A stretch of 64,000 bases of DNA from Tetracentron sinense (taxonomy: Eukaryota > Streptophyta > Magnoliopsida > Trochodendrales > Trochodendraceae): assembly GCA_015143295.1 (NCBI GenBank), contig CM026560.1:8186501-8250500 (forward strand). Reading direction: 5' to 3'. The position numbers and the translations under genes were made by a program. Shown here piece after piece: positions 32,808 through 45,100 of this stretch (positions are counted from its first letter, which is position 1; every line of letters begins with the position of its first letter). The notes beneath the pieces are model-generated. The model had not been told where the DNA came from and did not search any database. It worked only from the letters and a program-made list of their open reading frames with translations.

Positions 32808-34160
32808 GTGCATTTTCTTTGCTTTAGATTGATTTTCTCATCTAGGGCATCATTTCTTGCATTTTCTTCAATGGCGTTCGTTTTGTCGTTAATCCTTCTT
32901 GCATATCTCATGTCTGGCATCCCCAAACGTCGGAGGTTGGTCCTCAACAACCAAGAGGATCCTCCTCAAGATGAGGAAAACCAAGAGCCCTTTACTTTCA
33001 CTCCAATAGGGCATGGTATTTCCATAGGGGACAGGCCAATTCGTAGAATGATTGATTCTACAATTGAGAATCGTCAAAAATCTCTGGCTGATAAAACTCG
33101 GAAAAATAAAGGAAAAGCTTCATCTTCCCAGTCTAGTAAGTTATCCCAGTTTATCAGTCCTACTGCTGCTCAACTCTATAGTGAGTATTTTAGTAAGAAA
33201 GGTGTTATGGTTGAAAGGGACATACATATTTCTGATTTTGGTGATTATTATCTTCCTACTCTCATTTCAGATCGTCAATGGGAAGGTATACTTACCTTAT
33301 CCGGTCCTGCTTCTGTCCAGTTAGTTAGAGAATTTTACTCTAATTTTTCTGAAATCAACCAGAAAAAATGGTCATTCAAATCTCGAGCATTAGAACAATC
33401 TGTTGTCATAAATGCTGATTTGGTTTCTAAATTCCTTGGATGTCCTAGAGTTCCAAATGCATATTATCCTTATAATTATAAAACTGATGAGGATAAAGAC
33501 TCCATGGAACATGTAGTTACCTTTCTAAGTGGTACTCCTTCGTTTTGGGTTGGGTCTCTTATTGAAGTGGCGAAACTCACTAAGGATGCTAGACTAGTAA
33601 ACCTTGTTATGAGTGCAAATATCCATCCAAAGGTTCATACTGCGGACCTTAGGGAAGATAGAGCTAGATTTTTGTTTAGTCTTCTACGTGGGCGTGATAT
33701 TGATCTTGCCGCTCACATCATTGACTTGATGATCCAAGCCCATCAAACTAATACAGCAGTTGGAGCCCTACCATTTGGTTCACTCATCACTAAACTTCTT
33801 GGTTCTCAAGGAGTTATCGCTCCTCCTGGTGTTCCAACTCGAGTTCCTAAGGGTCCAATCACCAAAAAGACCCTAGCTCAGAGTTTTTCACATGCCTCAG
33901 TTCGAGATACAGAGGAGGGAGCAGAAGTTGGTGCTGGGTCATCTCGTCCTCCTCCTACCACTATGGACGATCTTGGGAGGATGATGAGAGAGATGCAGAT
34001 GGATCTCCGGACTCATATTTCTTCATACGAGGAGTTTACTACAGAGGTTCGTGGTCGACTTGGATCTCTCGATGCAGCAGTGCTTGGAGTACAGAGAGAT
34101 GTTCGAGATTTTCGAACTTACTATGAGTCACAGCTCACTTCTGATGATGAGCAAGAGTGA
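32808..34160 (+). CDS. Env-like (third) protein of element A
   Basis: An intact 450-codon frame lies between pol and the 3' LTR, where Sireviruses carry an env-like gene. Possible starts are ATG 32808, 32871 and 32910; the last (MSGIPKRRRLVLNN) best resembles the start of the counterpart in element B (MPPRMKNAS...KKKSR). With the upstream starts the protein gains a hydrophobic stretch (residues 22-35, AFVLSLILLAYLM) that could be a membrane anchor. A Lys/Arg/Ser-rich segment (85-110) is followed by a domain like the 'putative plant transposon protein' domain of Sirevirus and Athila-type elements. The C-terminus (about 385-440) looks like a coiled coil with heptads. No virus-like envelope features such as a furin site or fusion peptide are evident, so the function is unknown. 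A splice-donor-like AAG|GTAAGA lies at 32796-32804. Confidence 0.75.
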   Translation: MHFLCFRLIFSSRASFLAFSSMAFVLSLILLAYLMSGIPKRRRLVLNNQEDPPQDEENQEPFTFTPIGHGISIGDRPIRRMIDSTIENRQKSLADKTRKNKGKASSSQSSKLSQFISPTAAQLYSEYFSKKGVMVERDIHISDFGDYYLPTLISDRQWEGILTLSGPASVQLVREFYSNFSEINQKKWSFKSRALEQSVVINADLVSKFLGCPRVPNAYYPYNYKTDEDKDSMEHVVTFLSGTPSFWVGSLIEVAKLTKDARLVNLVMSANIHPKVHTADLREDRARFLFSLLRGRDIDLAAHIIDLMIQAHQTNTAVGALPFGSLITKLLGSQGVIAPPGVPTRVPKGPITKKTLAQSFSHASVRDTEEGAEVGAGSSRPPPTTMDDLGRMMREMQMDLRTHISSYEEFTTEVRGRLGSLDAAVLGVQRDVRDFRTYYESQLTSDDEQE

Positions 34161-34731
34161 TGGTTCGTGATAGAAGTTGTTTTTTAGTCGAGTGACAGAC
34201 TTTGTTTACCATTTTGATGTACTTTGAATTGGTTGTACTTAGTACAAACCTTCTTGGTTATTATTGACTTGTTATGGATATATATATTTGAATGGTTTAT
34301 GCTCCTTACTTTCTATCTCATCTCCTTTCAATGGTTTATGATTTTCTTTTCTAATCCACCTTTGGCATTTCGAGCCAAAAAGGGGGAGAATATGTTATGG
34401 ATGAGTTATGGATGATGAATGGTTATAGATTGTGTTTTGGATTGTGAATGGTTTGGAATACTAACCTGTTATGGATTGTGAATGGTTTTGAATGGTTATA
34501 CATATTTTCATCCTATATGTTATTTCCCATGCTTCACAGGTTTTTGATTTAGCATGTGCAGGCAAACAGGTTCTAAGTTTGGTAAATCATGACAAGTTAA
34601 CATGTCAACAGTCATGTAATTATTTTTGAGTCATGTAAAGGTCAATTTTCCATTTTTGAATCAATTGGGAAAATTTGAACCTAGTATATGAATTAGTTTT
34701 GTTTTGTCCCGGAATTGCCAAAGGGGGAGAT
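34161..34731 (+). other. 3' untranslated region with two polypurine tracts, element A
   Basis: Polypurine tracts AAAAAGGGGGAGAA (34377-34390) and AAAGGGGGAGA (34720-34730) are both preceded by a TTGGCA- or TTGCCA-like stretch. The second directly precedes the 3' LTR and is the expected primer for plus-strand synthesis. Several near-repeats of TGGTTATGGATTGTGAATGG lie between them. Confidence 0.8.
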
Positions 34732-35963
34732 TGTAAATCCCTAAATAGGTGTTGGCAAATTCCGTGATCATTAGATAGGTCAGTTGAGTCGAGTCCTCGA
34801 GTCATGTTCAACTTGTCAGAAAAGAAGAGAAGAGCTAAAGCTTAAAGAAGATAGAAGAAAGAGAAGAAAAAGGTTCTACTCCGGATCTAGACAGGTAATG
34901 GACTTAGAGACCCCTACCTAGGTTTGATTTGACTTAGATAACTCTAAAAATACCTAGGAGGATAGATTTAAGCCTACCAAAGTTATTTGATCTTAGTTGA
35001 ATCAAATAAAAATAAAATGAATTAATTTTGGCAAAAATTCTGTCTCAACCGATCGCTCGGTATTGCGACCGATCGATCGGTGGCCTACCGAGCGATCGGT
35101 GGCTATCGACTGGACTAAATATTTGTATGGGGAAAATTTCCAGAGAGATGTTTTAAGACCGAGCGATCGGTCATTAGAACCGATCGATCGGTTGTGAACC
35201 GAGCGATCGGTTGTGAGCACCGATCGATCGGTCCCCGTAAAAAGAATTTTTCTTTTTCTGGATTCTTTTTTTAACCCTATATAAACAACTTTTGAGAGAC
35301 CTAATTCGTGTCTTTGATAATTTTTGAAAGAGTAGAGGTCTGAGAAACTCTTCTAGGGTTTTTCTAATTGTTTTTATTAGATCTTTGTGATCCCTCCTCT
35401 TTCTTAGATCCTAGAGAATGCAAGTATAGATTAAAATCTTTGATCTTGCATTGTGTGATCTCAGATCTGTATGAGATCCCTCTAGGGTTTGAAATTTACT
35501 AAATTGATTCACAACCCTACACCTTGTGTGTGTGTCCGGTGTTTGATCCGGAGCCTTCGTGGAAGGAGATCGATCGTGTGTGATCGTGGATTTGAAGTTG
35601 CTTGAAAAGATTTGGTCGGTGTGGAACCGAAGCTGCTAAGGCGGAGATCGAACCTGCTGGTTCGTGGAAATCAAGAGTAAGAGTCTATACCTAGGAACAT
35701 AGTTTCTGTTTTGGTAAGGTCTTATCTTGTACTTGATATCTTTTCATAGTGAAGTTTATTGCTGGACAAGGTCCCGTGGTTTTTTCCCGTTAGGGTTTTC
35801 CACGTAAAAATCTTCTGTGTTTGATTTGTGTGGATTGTCTGATTGAGTTAATCATTGATTTTTAAACATATTAATTGAAAAATTAAAATTGGTTAGAAAT
35901 TATTAGATAGACCTATTCACCCCCCCTCTAGGTCTTAGAGATCATTGATCTGGATAAATTTCA
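34732..35963 (+). repeat. 3' LTR of element A (1232 bp)
   Basis: Same length as the 5' LTR and identical by eye except one base (T where the 5' copy has C at 25411). It is followed by the target duplication ACAAG. Confidence 0.93.
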
Positions 35964-35968
35964 ACAAG

Positions 35969-38812
35969 GATAATGCAATGATCACACATGCTCTTGACCA
36001 ATCAAAGAAAGCATAGGAGGTCATCCTTGGTTAACCTTTAAAATCCCTTTCGTACCCATACAATAACATATACTAATTAGCCCATTGAGCCTAATAGCCT
36101 TTCTTTCTAAACCCATACATTGAGGCATCCTATGAATGACAAATCAGCAGAGCAAAATCTAAGCAATCAAAAGCAAAGCTTATTTTGAACTACGGTATGA
36201 CCTGATTCCACTTATCGTGGATACGTAGGCAACCTACAAATAGGTTCGGTCACATTATGGAAACTCTTCATCAATACCAGACAACTATATCTATACAGAG
36301 CACAAGAGTCGACAAGAAAAAAAAGGGAAGAAGAAAGAAAAAAGCAAAAATGGCAAATCTCCAAAATAATGAAGAGAAGCCAACTGGTTTTGTCTCTGTA
36401 TGCAACATCAAACAAACATTTTAGGGTGTCTTACCCCACAAGCAAATTTTGAGCCTCAATCATTTCTACCCCTACTACATTTCGTCCTAGTAACTAAGCT
36501 CTCCTTGATCTTTGAAAGGTCTTGAGCATCAATGGTCAGAAGCATTAATCTCTACCATTTTACCAGGCAATGATGGGAGAAGACAGATCAGCTTATCAAA
36601 AATCGCAAGCCTAGTGAAAATCAGAAATGGCACTAAGGCGCAAAAATTATGCAAGCCCAGCCATGACATTATTGTCAGGGGCAAAAAATGGAACAAATTA
36701 ACCAAAAATCATAGGTATGAGTGAAAACCGGAAACAACTTCATTGCGTAAAATTATGCGACCCCATGACTTGGTCATTCTAAGGGCAAAAAAGGGATAAA
36801 GGCAAATTTCTGATTCCATGGGCTTAGTATGGAATTATTAATCCTGCTAGAGTGCAAAACTAACTTGAACCCAGTCCTGGTGAAACCTGTTAAAGTCTAG
36901 GGGCAAACAATGGAAAATTGTAAGGTGCGAGTTTTCATATCAAGCGCCACCAATAGCAATCAGCTAGTACAATTAAGTACTATCTTATGCATCAGGCATG
37001 TGGCAAGGACATCCAGGAGCAGATTTGCCTATCTATCTCAGAAGCAATCAACCCAGACTTATTCAACTCCTTTCTAAGGCAAAAGAATCCTAGCTAGGGT
37101 TCCCATCAACAGGCAATATCGGACATTTTTCAAGTAACTTATGTCAATTTGTCAGTCTGTTAGTCTATCATCAAGACATCGATCTATCATGTCAAGTCAG
37201 TTAGTCAGACTCATGTCCTCGTGCAAGTCAGCTCAAATTTAGCTAATCGTTTCGGTGGTGCAATCGGATCTCCCGAACTTAAGACTGGTTCAAGCAGATT
37301 ATTTCAGTTGGAAAAATCCAGGTATAACCTCAGTGCAATTTTGATACATCAGGCAGAGGTCAGATATCAGATAAAGGCTCAGGGTGATGCTGCATTCTCT
37401 CGCCACTCATACCCCATCATTCATTTCATTTGCTTGTTTATGGATAAGCCACGTGGCTATCCCTTTTCATGCATTTATATTTTTCTTACTCATGAACTAG
37501 CCATGTGGCTATCTCCATTTATACATATATCGCATTCATTTGCTTGCTTTGCATTCATTCTCAGTGAAGATGGTTGTGTAACCAATCCTCACTAACCTTA
37601 CATTTTGCTTTCTCATGGGTTAACCGTGTGGTTTTCCTCATTCATACATCTTGCTTGAAAAATGGAACAACCGCATGGCTGTCTCCATTCATCATATACT
37701 TTGCTTGTGGACTAGCCATGCGGCTATCTCCACTAATACATCTGCTTGCTTACTTGTGCGAAAGTGGTCATACGATTCTTTCAAATATGACTTCATGTAT
37801 CTTGCTAGCATCTTACCTGGTGAGGCAACCGTGTGGTTTTCTGCACCATGGCATATTAGGTGGTAGGGCAACCGTGTGGTTATCTGCACCATGGCATATT
37901 ACCCGGTGAGGCAACCGTGGTTGTCTGCACCATGGCATAGTACCCAGTGGGGCAATCGTGTGATTTTCAGCACTAATTGCATCTTACACATTTTTTTGAA
38001 GGAGTAACTGAACGGTTGTCTGATTGGCCTTCAGTTGCGGCCCCTTGGGAAGTTGGTTGTGTAACCAACATTTACTCATTTGCATCTTTCACCACATGTT
38101 CACACTTCATCGCACATCACTGCATTACTTGCTCACTCTTAAAGGAATAACTCACACGGTTGTCTAATCGACCATCAGTTGCGGCCTCTTGTGAAGCCGG
38201 TCTTTCACTCTTCACACACTGCACTGCAATACTTGCTTACTCTTAAAGGAGTAACTAATGCGGTTGTCTGATCGACTATCAGTTGCGGCCTCTTGTGAAG
38301 TCAGTCTTGTACACTTCACTACACAACATTACTTGCTTACTCTTAAAGGAGTAATTGACACGGTTGTCTGATCGACCATTAGTTGTGGCCTCTTGTGAAG
38401 CCAGTCTTGCACACTTCACCGCACTGCACTGCATTACTTGCTCACTCTTCAAGGAGTAACTAATATGGTTGTCTGATCGACCATCAGTTGCGGCCTCTTG
38501 TGAAGCCAGTTTTGCAATAATTATCATTCATTTGCATCTCAATCACTTGCATCATGCACCCTGCTATTTAGTTGTCTGATCGATTAGCAAGCAGCTTCAT
38601 ACACCATAACCCTCTCTATCCCCAGCAAGTGCAAACTTGGCACGAGCGAACCCTTCCTCTGTCACCATGCAGTCATCCAGTCATTGGCAAGCAATCTAAG
38701 CTGAATTTATCTTTTCTTAAACTCTACAAGTTTTTCACACACGTGTGCAAAATTGAAGTGTTATCATCCTTTGTCGTTCACGTGCCCGCACCCTCCGTCA
38801 AAGCAGGGCAAT
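35969..38812 (+). other. 3' non-coding part of the Tat/Ogre-like element
   Basis: No gene is visible in this 2.8-kb stretch. Segment 36181-36260 (GATTCCACTTATCGTGGATACGTAGGCAACC) resembles 21190-21230 in this element's own LTR. It contains four ~45-bp repeats (GAGGCAACCGTGTGGTTTTC then GCACCATGGCATATTA) at about 37819-37980 and a ~103-bp tandem array at 37993-38520. The 3' LTR follows at 38813. Confidence 0.65.
37993..38520. repeat. 100-105-bp tandem array in the Tat/Ogre-like element
   Basis: Units starting CTCTTAAAGGAGTAACT begin at 38136, 38240, 38340 and 38445 and contain GGTTGTCTGATCGACCATCAG and GCGGCCTCTTGTGAAGCC; a diverged copy starts near 37993. The unit includes a short inverted repeat around GATCGACCATC. 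Confidence 0.85.
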
Positions 38813-39890
38813 TGTAAACACCCCAATTTTGATCTCCTTTTACTTCTTTTTGCACCCTCAAAACCTTTTCAAAAAACCTCTCAAAAACACTTTTTAAATG
38901 TCTCTTTAAACCCTATTTTCATATACCCAAATTTCTGAAAAAGGCCCCTGAAGCAGAAGAATGACCAAAATGCCCCTAGAGTGAAAAATGACCAAAATAC
39001 CACTAAAAATACTAAAAAACTCACATTTTATCTAAATTACTTTTCTTGGATTTATCAATTCAATTTTGGCGGTTTTCGCGCTTAAATCAAGCTTAAAACG
39101 CAAAATCGGGCTTCTGGTGAACCTGAAAATGGCATGTGGCGATATAGAAAATAGGGGTTTGTCGTTTTTGCCAAAAAAGACCAGCCCATTTTGGGCATTT
39201 TGCTTGGTCATTTTTAGTAAAAACGACCAGAGCTTTTTGGTTTTAAATGTTTGGTCATTTATACCATAAACGGCCAAATAAATATCTGGTTTTTTTAGTC
39301 ATTTTTCCCCCATAAACCGTGTTACTTTCCGTTATTTTGGGCTTTTTGCCTTTGGTCGTTTTTCACTTAAATGATCCAATTTTTTTTTGGTTTTTTCAAC
39401 TCCTATAAATACCCCCGCCTCTTCTCTCATTTCTCTCATTCCCAAAAGCCCTTCTCTTTCCTTTCCTCATATTCCAGCGTTTGGATTCCCGGGAAACGTG
39501 ATTTCGAAGAATCGGTTCTCGAGACCTCTTTTTCAGAAATATTTTTAGATTTCCTGGAAGGTAAAATATCGTCAAACTCTGACTTTTGCTTAGTCTTTTA
39601 TTACTTTTAATTACTTTATTGTTTTTAAATACTTAGACTACTTGCCCTGTCGAACCCTTGCATGGTTTTATTTAAACCTAGCCTACACTATCGAACCCCT
39701 ACCCGGTTTTACTTAAACCTATCCTACCCTGTCGAACCCTTGCCCGGTTTTACTTAAACCTATCCTACCCTGTCGAACCCTTGCCCGGTTTTACTTAAAC
39801 CTATCCTACCCTGTCGAACCCTTCCCGGTTTTATTTAAACCTAGACTTCCCTATCGAACCCCCTGGCCGATTTTATTCAAACAAACCAAC
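38813..39890 (+). repeat. 3' LTR of the Tat/Ogre-like element, interrupted
   Basis: It begins TGTAAACACCCCAATTTTGA and follows the 5' LTR with many differences. It includes a TATAAATA near 39404 and five ~42-bp repeats. It stops at 39890, in a stretch equal to the region around 20810 of the 5' LTR, where a minus copia LTR begins. The remaining ~0.8 kb is not found further right. Confidence 0.85.
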
Positions 39891-42110
39891 TGTAGGGGTA
39901 TCCAAATAAAAAGTTATGCAAAAACTGGATCCCCTAGATCTTAACACCATAGAAAACATCAAATTCTATCCATAAGTTTTAGTCATATCACCTCGGTGAA
40001 TGATGTTCACCGGTGAAGCTTAATCCACTCGAACCGTCAGAACTCTTTGTAGAGATTTCTCGATGAAATACTTGAAGCTCCATCCTTGTTCTTCACTATC
40101 CCCACGAAGCTTTAGAATCTTTCTTTGAAATTGTTGATGCAAGAGGAAAGAGATGGAGTAATGGTGTAGAACTTCTATCACCAACAACCTTAAGGATCAA
40201 AACCATAAAGTAGCGAAACCCAACATGGACCATCCTTAGTAGCTCATGAAAATCCCTAGGGGAGATCCTAGGGGCTCACGGTTTTGAGAGAGAGGTGAGG
40301 GAGAGAGAAAAAATTCTGGAGAATTTTTGAATACCTCCCACACGTTTTGGTCTTGGTGTATATATAGACTAGGATCTAATCCTAATCCTACTCCAACTTG
40401 ATCTTATCCTTTAGGAATTGTTTATCAATAATAACTCTTATTATTAATTAAACAATATTCTTGTTTATCTATAACTAGAGTAACCTACCATTTAAGGAGT
40501 CCTTATTAATTGAGGATTCCTCAAATAAAGGGATTAGTCAACAACCAACAAAGGGAGGAATCCTAGTCAAACTAGGAAACCTTAACCACAAAGGGAGGGC
40601 GTGAGCTCAAAGGGGGCGAGGACTTTGAGGAGCTTTAGACTCCTAGTTGCAATCCAACATAATCTCATCTTAATCCTAATTACAATCCAACCATTGAACT
40701 TAAATTCCATAATTAAAAGAGTTATTACTCAATAATTATTCAAGTAGCCAAATCCCAATCCAATTAGGATTTCCAAAGTGGGCGCCCCACCCTAGGGTTT
40801 AAACTCATGGGCTTGGGCCTATAATAAAGGTCCATATTAATGGGTTTATGGATATGGGTCAAACCCATTTCCCCTTTAATTATGTTAATTAAATAATTAC
40901 TAAATAATCCCTAGATTTAAATTAACAATTAATTTAAATCATAGATTAACTTTTAATCTATTTAATTAATGATTAACTTTTAATCACGTAAATAAATTAT
41001 TAACATTTAATCAATTATTGAGCTTGTATTTCTTATGTGAGCATCTCCACAAATTGCTCTAGGTCATTCTTAGCCTGGCTTACCCAATGTTATCCCATTG
41101 ACCCTAAACAGGAATTACATCGGAATTGCAAGTGACGTGAGATATCCATGTTACAATTGAATCCCAGTGTATGAACATTAACCATTATGGATCCCGCCAT
41201 ATGAACTTTTAAATTTGATTTATCCGTCCAAATACATTATCCTTAATCAGCTTTCAAAATTGACATACTATCTAACCCATAGCCTATTGCACATCATCTG
41301 AGTTTCCAAGATTTATGATTAAGCCATGAGAAACAATTTCTCATGAAAAACATTTTGAGAAAATCCTTTAATAAGTGTAATATCTTTTAATAAAATTATA
41401 TTTCAAAACTTATTTTGATTTCAAAATCACCTGCGTAGGATTAGAACTTAATCAACTGTTTTACCCGGAACTTGGATAATCTCTCAAATAAATGAGCATG
41501 AATTTCTTGTTTGAAATTCATCATAACTTGAACAGCTTTCTGACTATCCAATTGTCACTGTATTGTATTCCCTAAGTTAGAAAATACGTTGGTGTAATCA
41601 TAATAGTCAGATCACTGCTCAGTTAGAGATGAACACATCATATCTAAGTATCATCGAAACTGTTCAATATGAATAAGAGACCAACTACCTAATAGTATGT
41701 TTATGCAAGGGGTCTCTCATTGAATGCAATCAGTCAGTGTACATTTAAGCACCCATATGCTGATGTGTAGTCTCCACTACAATAGTTCAAGATAGAACTA
41801 CATCTCAACTATTGAGAATATCTTAGCATTTTGGCAGCCATATAAGTGAAGTGCCCAGCTTCACCCACAGCTATAACTATATAAGGTATCAGGAACCGGA
41901 AAGTTATATCTACCTGTGATAATCCAATCACATAACTTTCCTACAATATATTCTATGGACCTTTATCGATATCTCATATCGTATAGATCATCTCATGATC
42001 ATGGTGAATTACCCATAATGAATACACAATATATTAAGGAGAAGTCTTTATTAATCAAATTAATAAGAGTCTAACAATCTAAATGAGTTTTCTGGGCATC
42101 ATGTCTGACA
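39891..42110 (-). repeat. 3' LTR of the minus copia element (2220 bp)
   Basis: On the plus strand it begins TGTAGGGGTATCC and ends CATCATGTCTGACA. The minus strand therefore starts TGTCAGACATGATG after the polypurine stretch AAGTGGGAGAT (42121-42111). It matches 56733-58669. It has no gene. Confidence 0.88.
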
Positions 42111-45100
42111 ATCTCCCACTTACCCTAAAAGTCGCTGTGCCATTGATTTCAATCCCATATTATCTAAGTATGTTACAAATACTTTATCTAATAAAGTTTT
42201 AGTTATCGGGTAAGCAATATTAAGTTGAGACCTGATCTTTATAACTACTACATCTTGCCTATCTCTCAATAATCTCATTAATGAGAAGGTACTTCCTCTA
42301 AGTGAAAAGTAAGCATATAATCCCTAGTCCTTTTTAGGTACTTCATGATATGCTTCACAGCAGTCCAATTATCTCAAACTTGGATTTCTTTGGAACTGAC
42401 TAAAAACTCTCACTGCATGACAAATATCCGTTCTAGTACACACCATGGCTTACATGTGGCTCCCAACTGCCAAGGCATAAGGGCATCTCTTCATGTGCTC
42501 GATCTCATCAGCTGATGTAGGTGCCATCTTTTTTGACAAAGTGACACCATGTCTAAAAGGAATGAGTGTTGTCTTACAATCACTTATACTGTACCTAGAA
42601 AATAATTGTCTATGTAGGACGTTTGGCTCAATCCCAACATTCGGCATTTTCTATCTCTCAGAATCTTTATTCTGAGATATAGGATGCCTCTCCCAAGTCT
42701 TTAATTAAGAAATGCTGAGAAAGCCATATCTTGACTGATGATAACATCCCTACATCATTCCCAATGAGTTGAATGTCATCAACATATAGAATTAGGTATA
42801 CTACTGCTCTCCCACTATCCTTATTATAAATACAAGATTCTTCGAAATTCTTTTGGAATCCAAATTCTTTGATCGAAAGAACAAATCTTTGGTTCTAGCT
42901 TCTAGAATCTTATTTCAAACCATATATCGACTTGTTGAACTTGCATACCATGTTCTCCTAATTAGGAGCAATAAAGCCCTTCGATTGCCTGATATAGATG
43001 TCTTCATGTAACATTTCACTAAGGAAAGCAGTTTTGACATCCATTTCCCATATCTCATAGTCATGGTGTGTAGCTATAGCTAGCAATATCTTGATGAATT
43101 TGAGCATAGCTACTGGCGAAAGTTATCCTCATTATCAATTCCTTGAATTTGAGTGTAACCTTTTGGAACTAGTCTAGCTTTATAGGTCTCCACGTTACCA
43201 CCGGCACCCTTCTTCCTTTTGTAAATCCAATTGCATCCAATTGGCCTTATACCATGTAGTGGATCTACTAAAGTCCAGACGCCATTGTCATACATGGAAT
43301 CTATATATTTCAGCATTTATGGCTTTATTCGATTGAGATGCATCTACATCTATTGTAGCTTCCTGATAAGTATTAGGATCCATATCCTCATCATCAGGGG
43401 TAACTAGATAAACCTCATTATTATAATACTAAAGTCTATCTGGTGGTCTTGAAACTCTTTCAGACCTTCTCAATGGAATAGAACTAGGAGAATTATTAAT
43501 AGAAGGATTAGGTTCAGTTTAGACATTGGCTGTGTTGTCTTTCATCTCATGAAATTCAACCTTCTTAAGGAGATCCATTTCTTCCTCCAAGAAAGTGGCA
43601 GGAAGCCTAACAACTATTGTATGGTCTGCATTGGAGTAGAAATAAAAACCCTTAGTTTCTTTTGGATAACCTACAAAATTCCATTTCTCTGTCCTAAATT
43701 CCAACTTAGTGGGTTTGAGTTTGTGAACATTCGCATGACAACCCCATACCCTTAGATGTTGCAAACTCGGTTTTCGCCCAGTCCACAATTCATAGGGTGT
43801 AACTGGAATAGACTTAGATGGAACCCGGTTTAGAATATAAATGGTAGTTTGTAAAGCATATCCCCAAAGATATGAAGGAACATCGGCATGGTTCATCATA
43901 GAGCAAACCATATCTAATTAGGTCCAGTTTCTTCTTTCAGAAACTCGATTTTGTTGAGGAGAGGCAGGACTTGTCCATTACGAGATAATCTCATTATCCC
44001 TTAAGTAATCCATAAACTCATTGATAAGGTACTCAGCCCCTCGATCTGATCGAAGTGTCTTTATGGATTTGTCAATTTGATTCTCAACTTCTAATCTAAA
44101 TTCTTTGAACGTTTCAAAAGTGTCAGATTTGTGTTGCATCAAATAGACATACCCATATCTAGAATAGTCATCGGTAAATGTGACAAAATACCGGTATTGC
44201 CCTCGTGTAACAATGTTAAATGGACCACATACATCACTATGTATTAGTCTTAACTTTTCTTCAGCTCTTCCTACCTTTTTAAGGTAAGGCTTCTTGGTCA
44301 TCTTCCCTTCGAGACAAGACTCGCAAGTAGGGAGTGGTTCTACCTTGAGAAAGTCAAGGGGACCATCTCTTGCCAACCTCTTGATCCTATCAAGATTAAT
44401 ATGACCAAGTCTCTTATGCCAAAGACAAGTAGACTCTGTGCAATGTTTGTTCATTCCAGACATTCTAGATGATGAGGCATTGTCACTTTGTAGACATTCA
44501 TTATTTACCAAAGGGAATATAAAATAAAGACCAATGATGAGATTACCAGTAATCAAGACGATTCCATCTTTCTTAATTTCAACAATTGAATTAAAATTGA
44601 TAGAGAATCCATAATTTAAGAGTCTAGATATTGAAATCAAATTACGATGTGCAGAAGGCACATAAAAACAATCTTCTAAAATTAATGTCTTTCCATTAGG
44701 TAAATAAAGAGTAAACAAGCCAATTGACTTCACTGCAACATTTGCACCGGAGCCAACTTTAAGCTTCTGCTCCTGTTTGGTCGGCTTTTTGGTTTCCTTG
44801 AACCCCTGCAAACAATTACAAACGTGTACAATGGATCCAGAATCCATGCACCATGAGTTAGGGGGACCATCCAGAAAGTTAGACTCAATAGTAATAAGTA
44901 CTTCAAAGCATCTCATACCTTGAGTACTGCCGCTATCCTTCTTAAGAGTTGCGAGGAAAGTCGTACAATTCCTCTTCCATTGGCCTAATCTACCATAGTG
45001 GAAACACATTCCATTGCCACTCGATGAACCTTTGACAACTTTTACCTTACCCTTATTGTCTTTAAACTTACCTTTACCCTTATTCTTCTTTCTAAACTTT

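Larger units (their letters stand above)
24877..35963 (+). mobile_element. Full-length Sirevirus-like Ty1/copia element with env-like gene (element A)
   Basis: The element is 11,087 bp with two 1232-bp LTRs (24877-26108 and 34732-35963). It is flanked by the perfect 5-bp duplication ACAAG (24872-24876 and 35964-35968). Scanning the two LTRs by eye I found one difference (C at 25411 versus T in the 3' copy), so the insertion is very recent. It carries PBS, gag, pol, a separate env-like gene and three polypurine-like tracts. Only two lesions are visible in gag-pol: a one-base change in an A-run at 27424-27430 and a stop codon at 29603-29605. The long gag, the knuckles, the extended 3' region and the env-like gene point to the Sirevirus (SIRE/Maximus) group. 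Confidence 0.93.
19797..39890 (+). mobile_element. Tat/Ogre-like Ty3/gypsy element with gag only, interrupted
   Basis: A 5' LTR (19797-21611), PBS-like site, leader and decayed gag (to 24408) are followed by 468 bp of non-coding sequence. Element A is then inserted (24877-35963). The rest is non-coding (35969-38812) with tandem repeats, followed by the start of the 3' LTR (38813-39890). No protease, RT or integrase is present, so it looks like a TR-GAG type non-autonomous element, although loss of pol by deletion is possible. The two LTR pieces differ clearly, so the insertion is old. A minus copia element sits in the 3' LTR at 39891. Confidence 0.75.

Noticed and set aside
35002-35220. Minus-strand 72-codon frame repeated exactly at 25147-25365
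   Set aside because: The duplicate is due to the two LTRs of element A; the frame runs through the palindromes and is not a gene.
37221-37909. Overlapping short open frames in the Tat/Ogre-like 3' region
   Set aside because: They follow short tandem repeats, have no domain and no conserved counterpart in the window.
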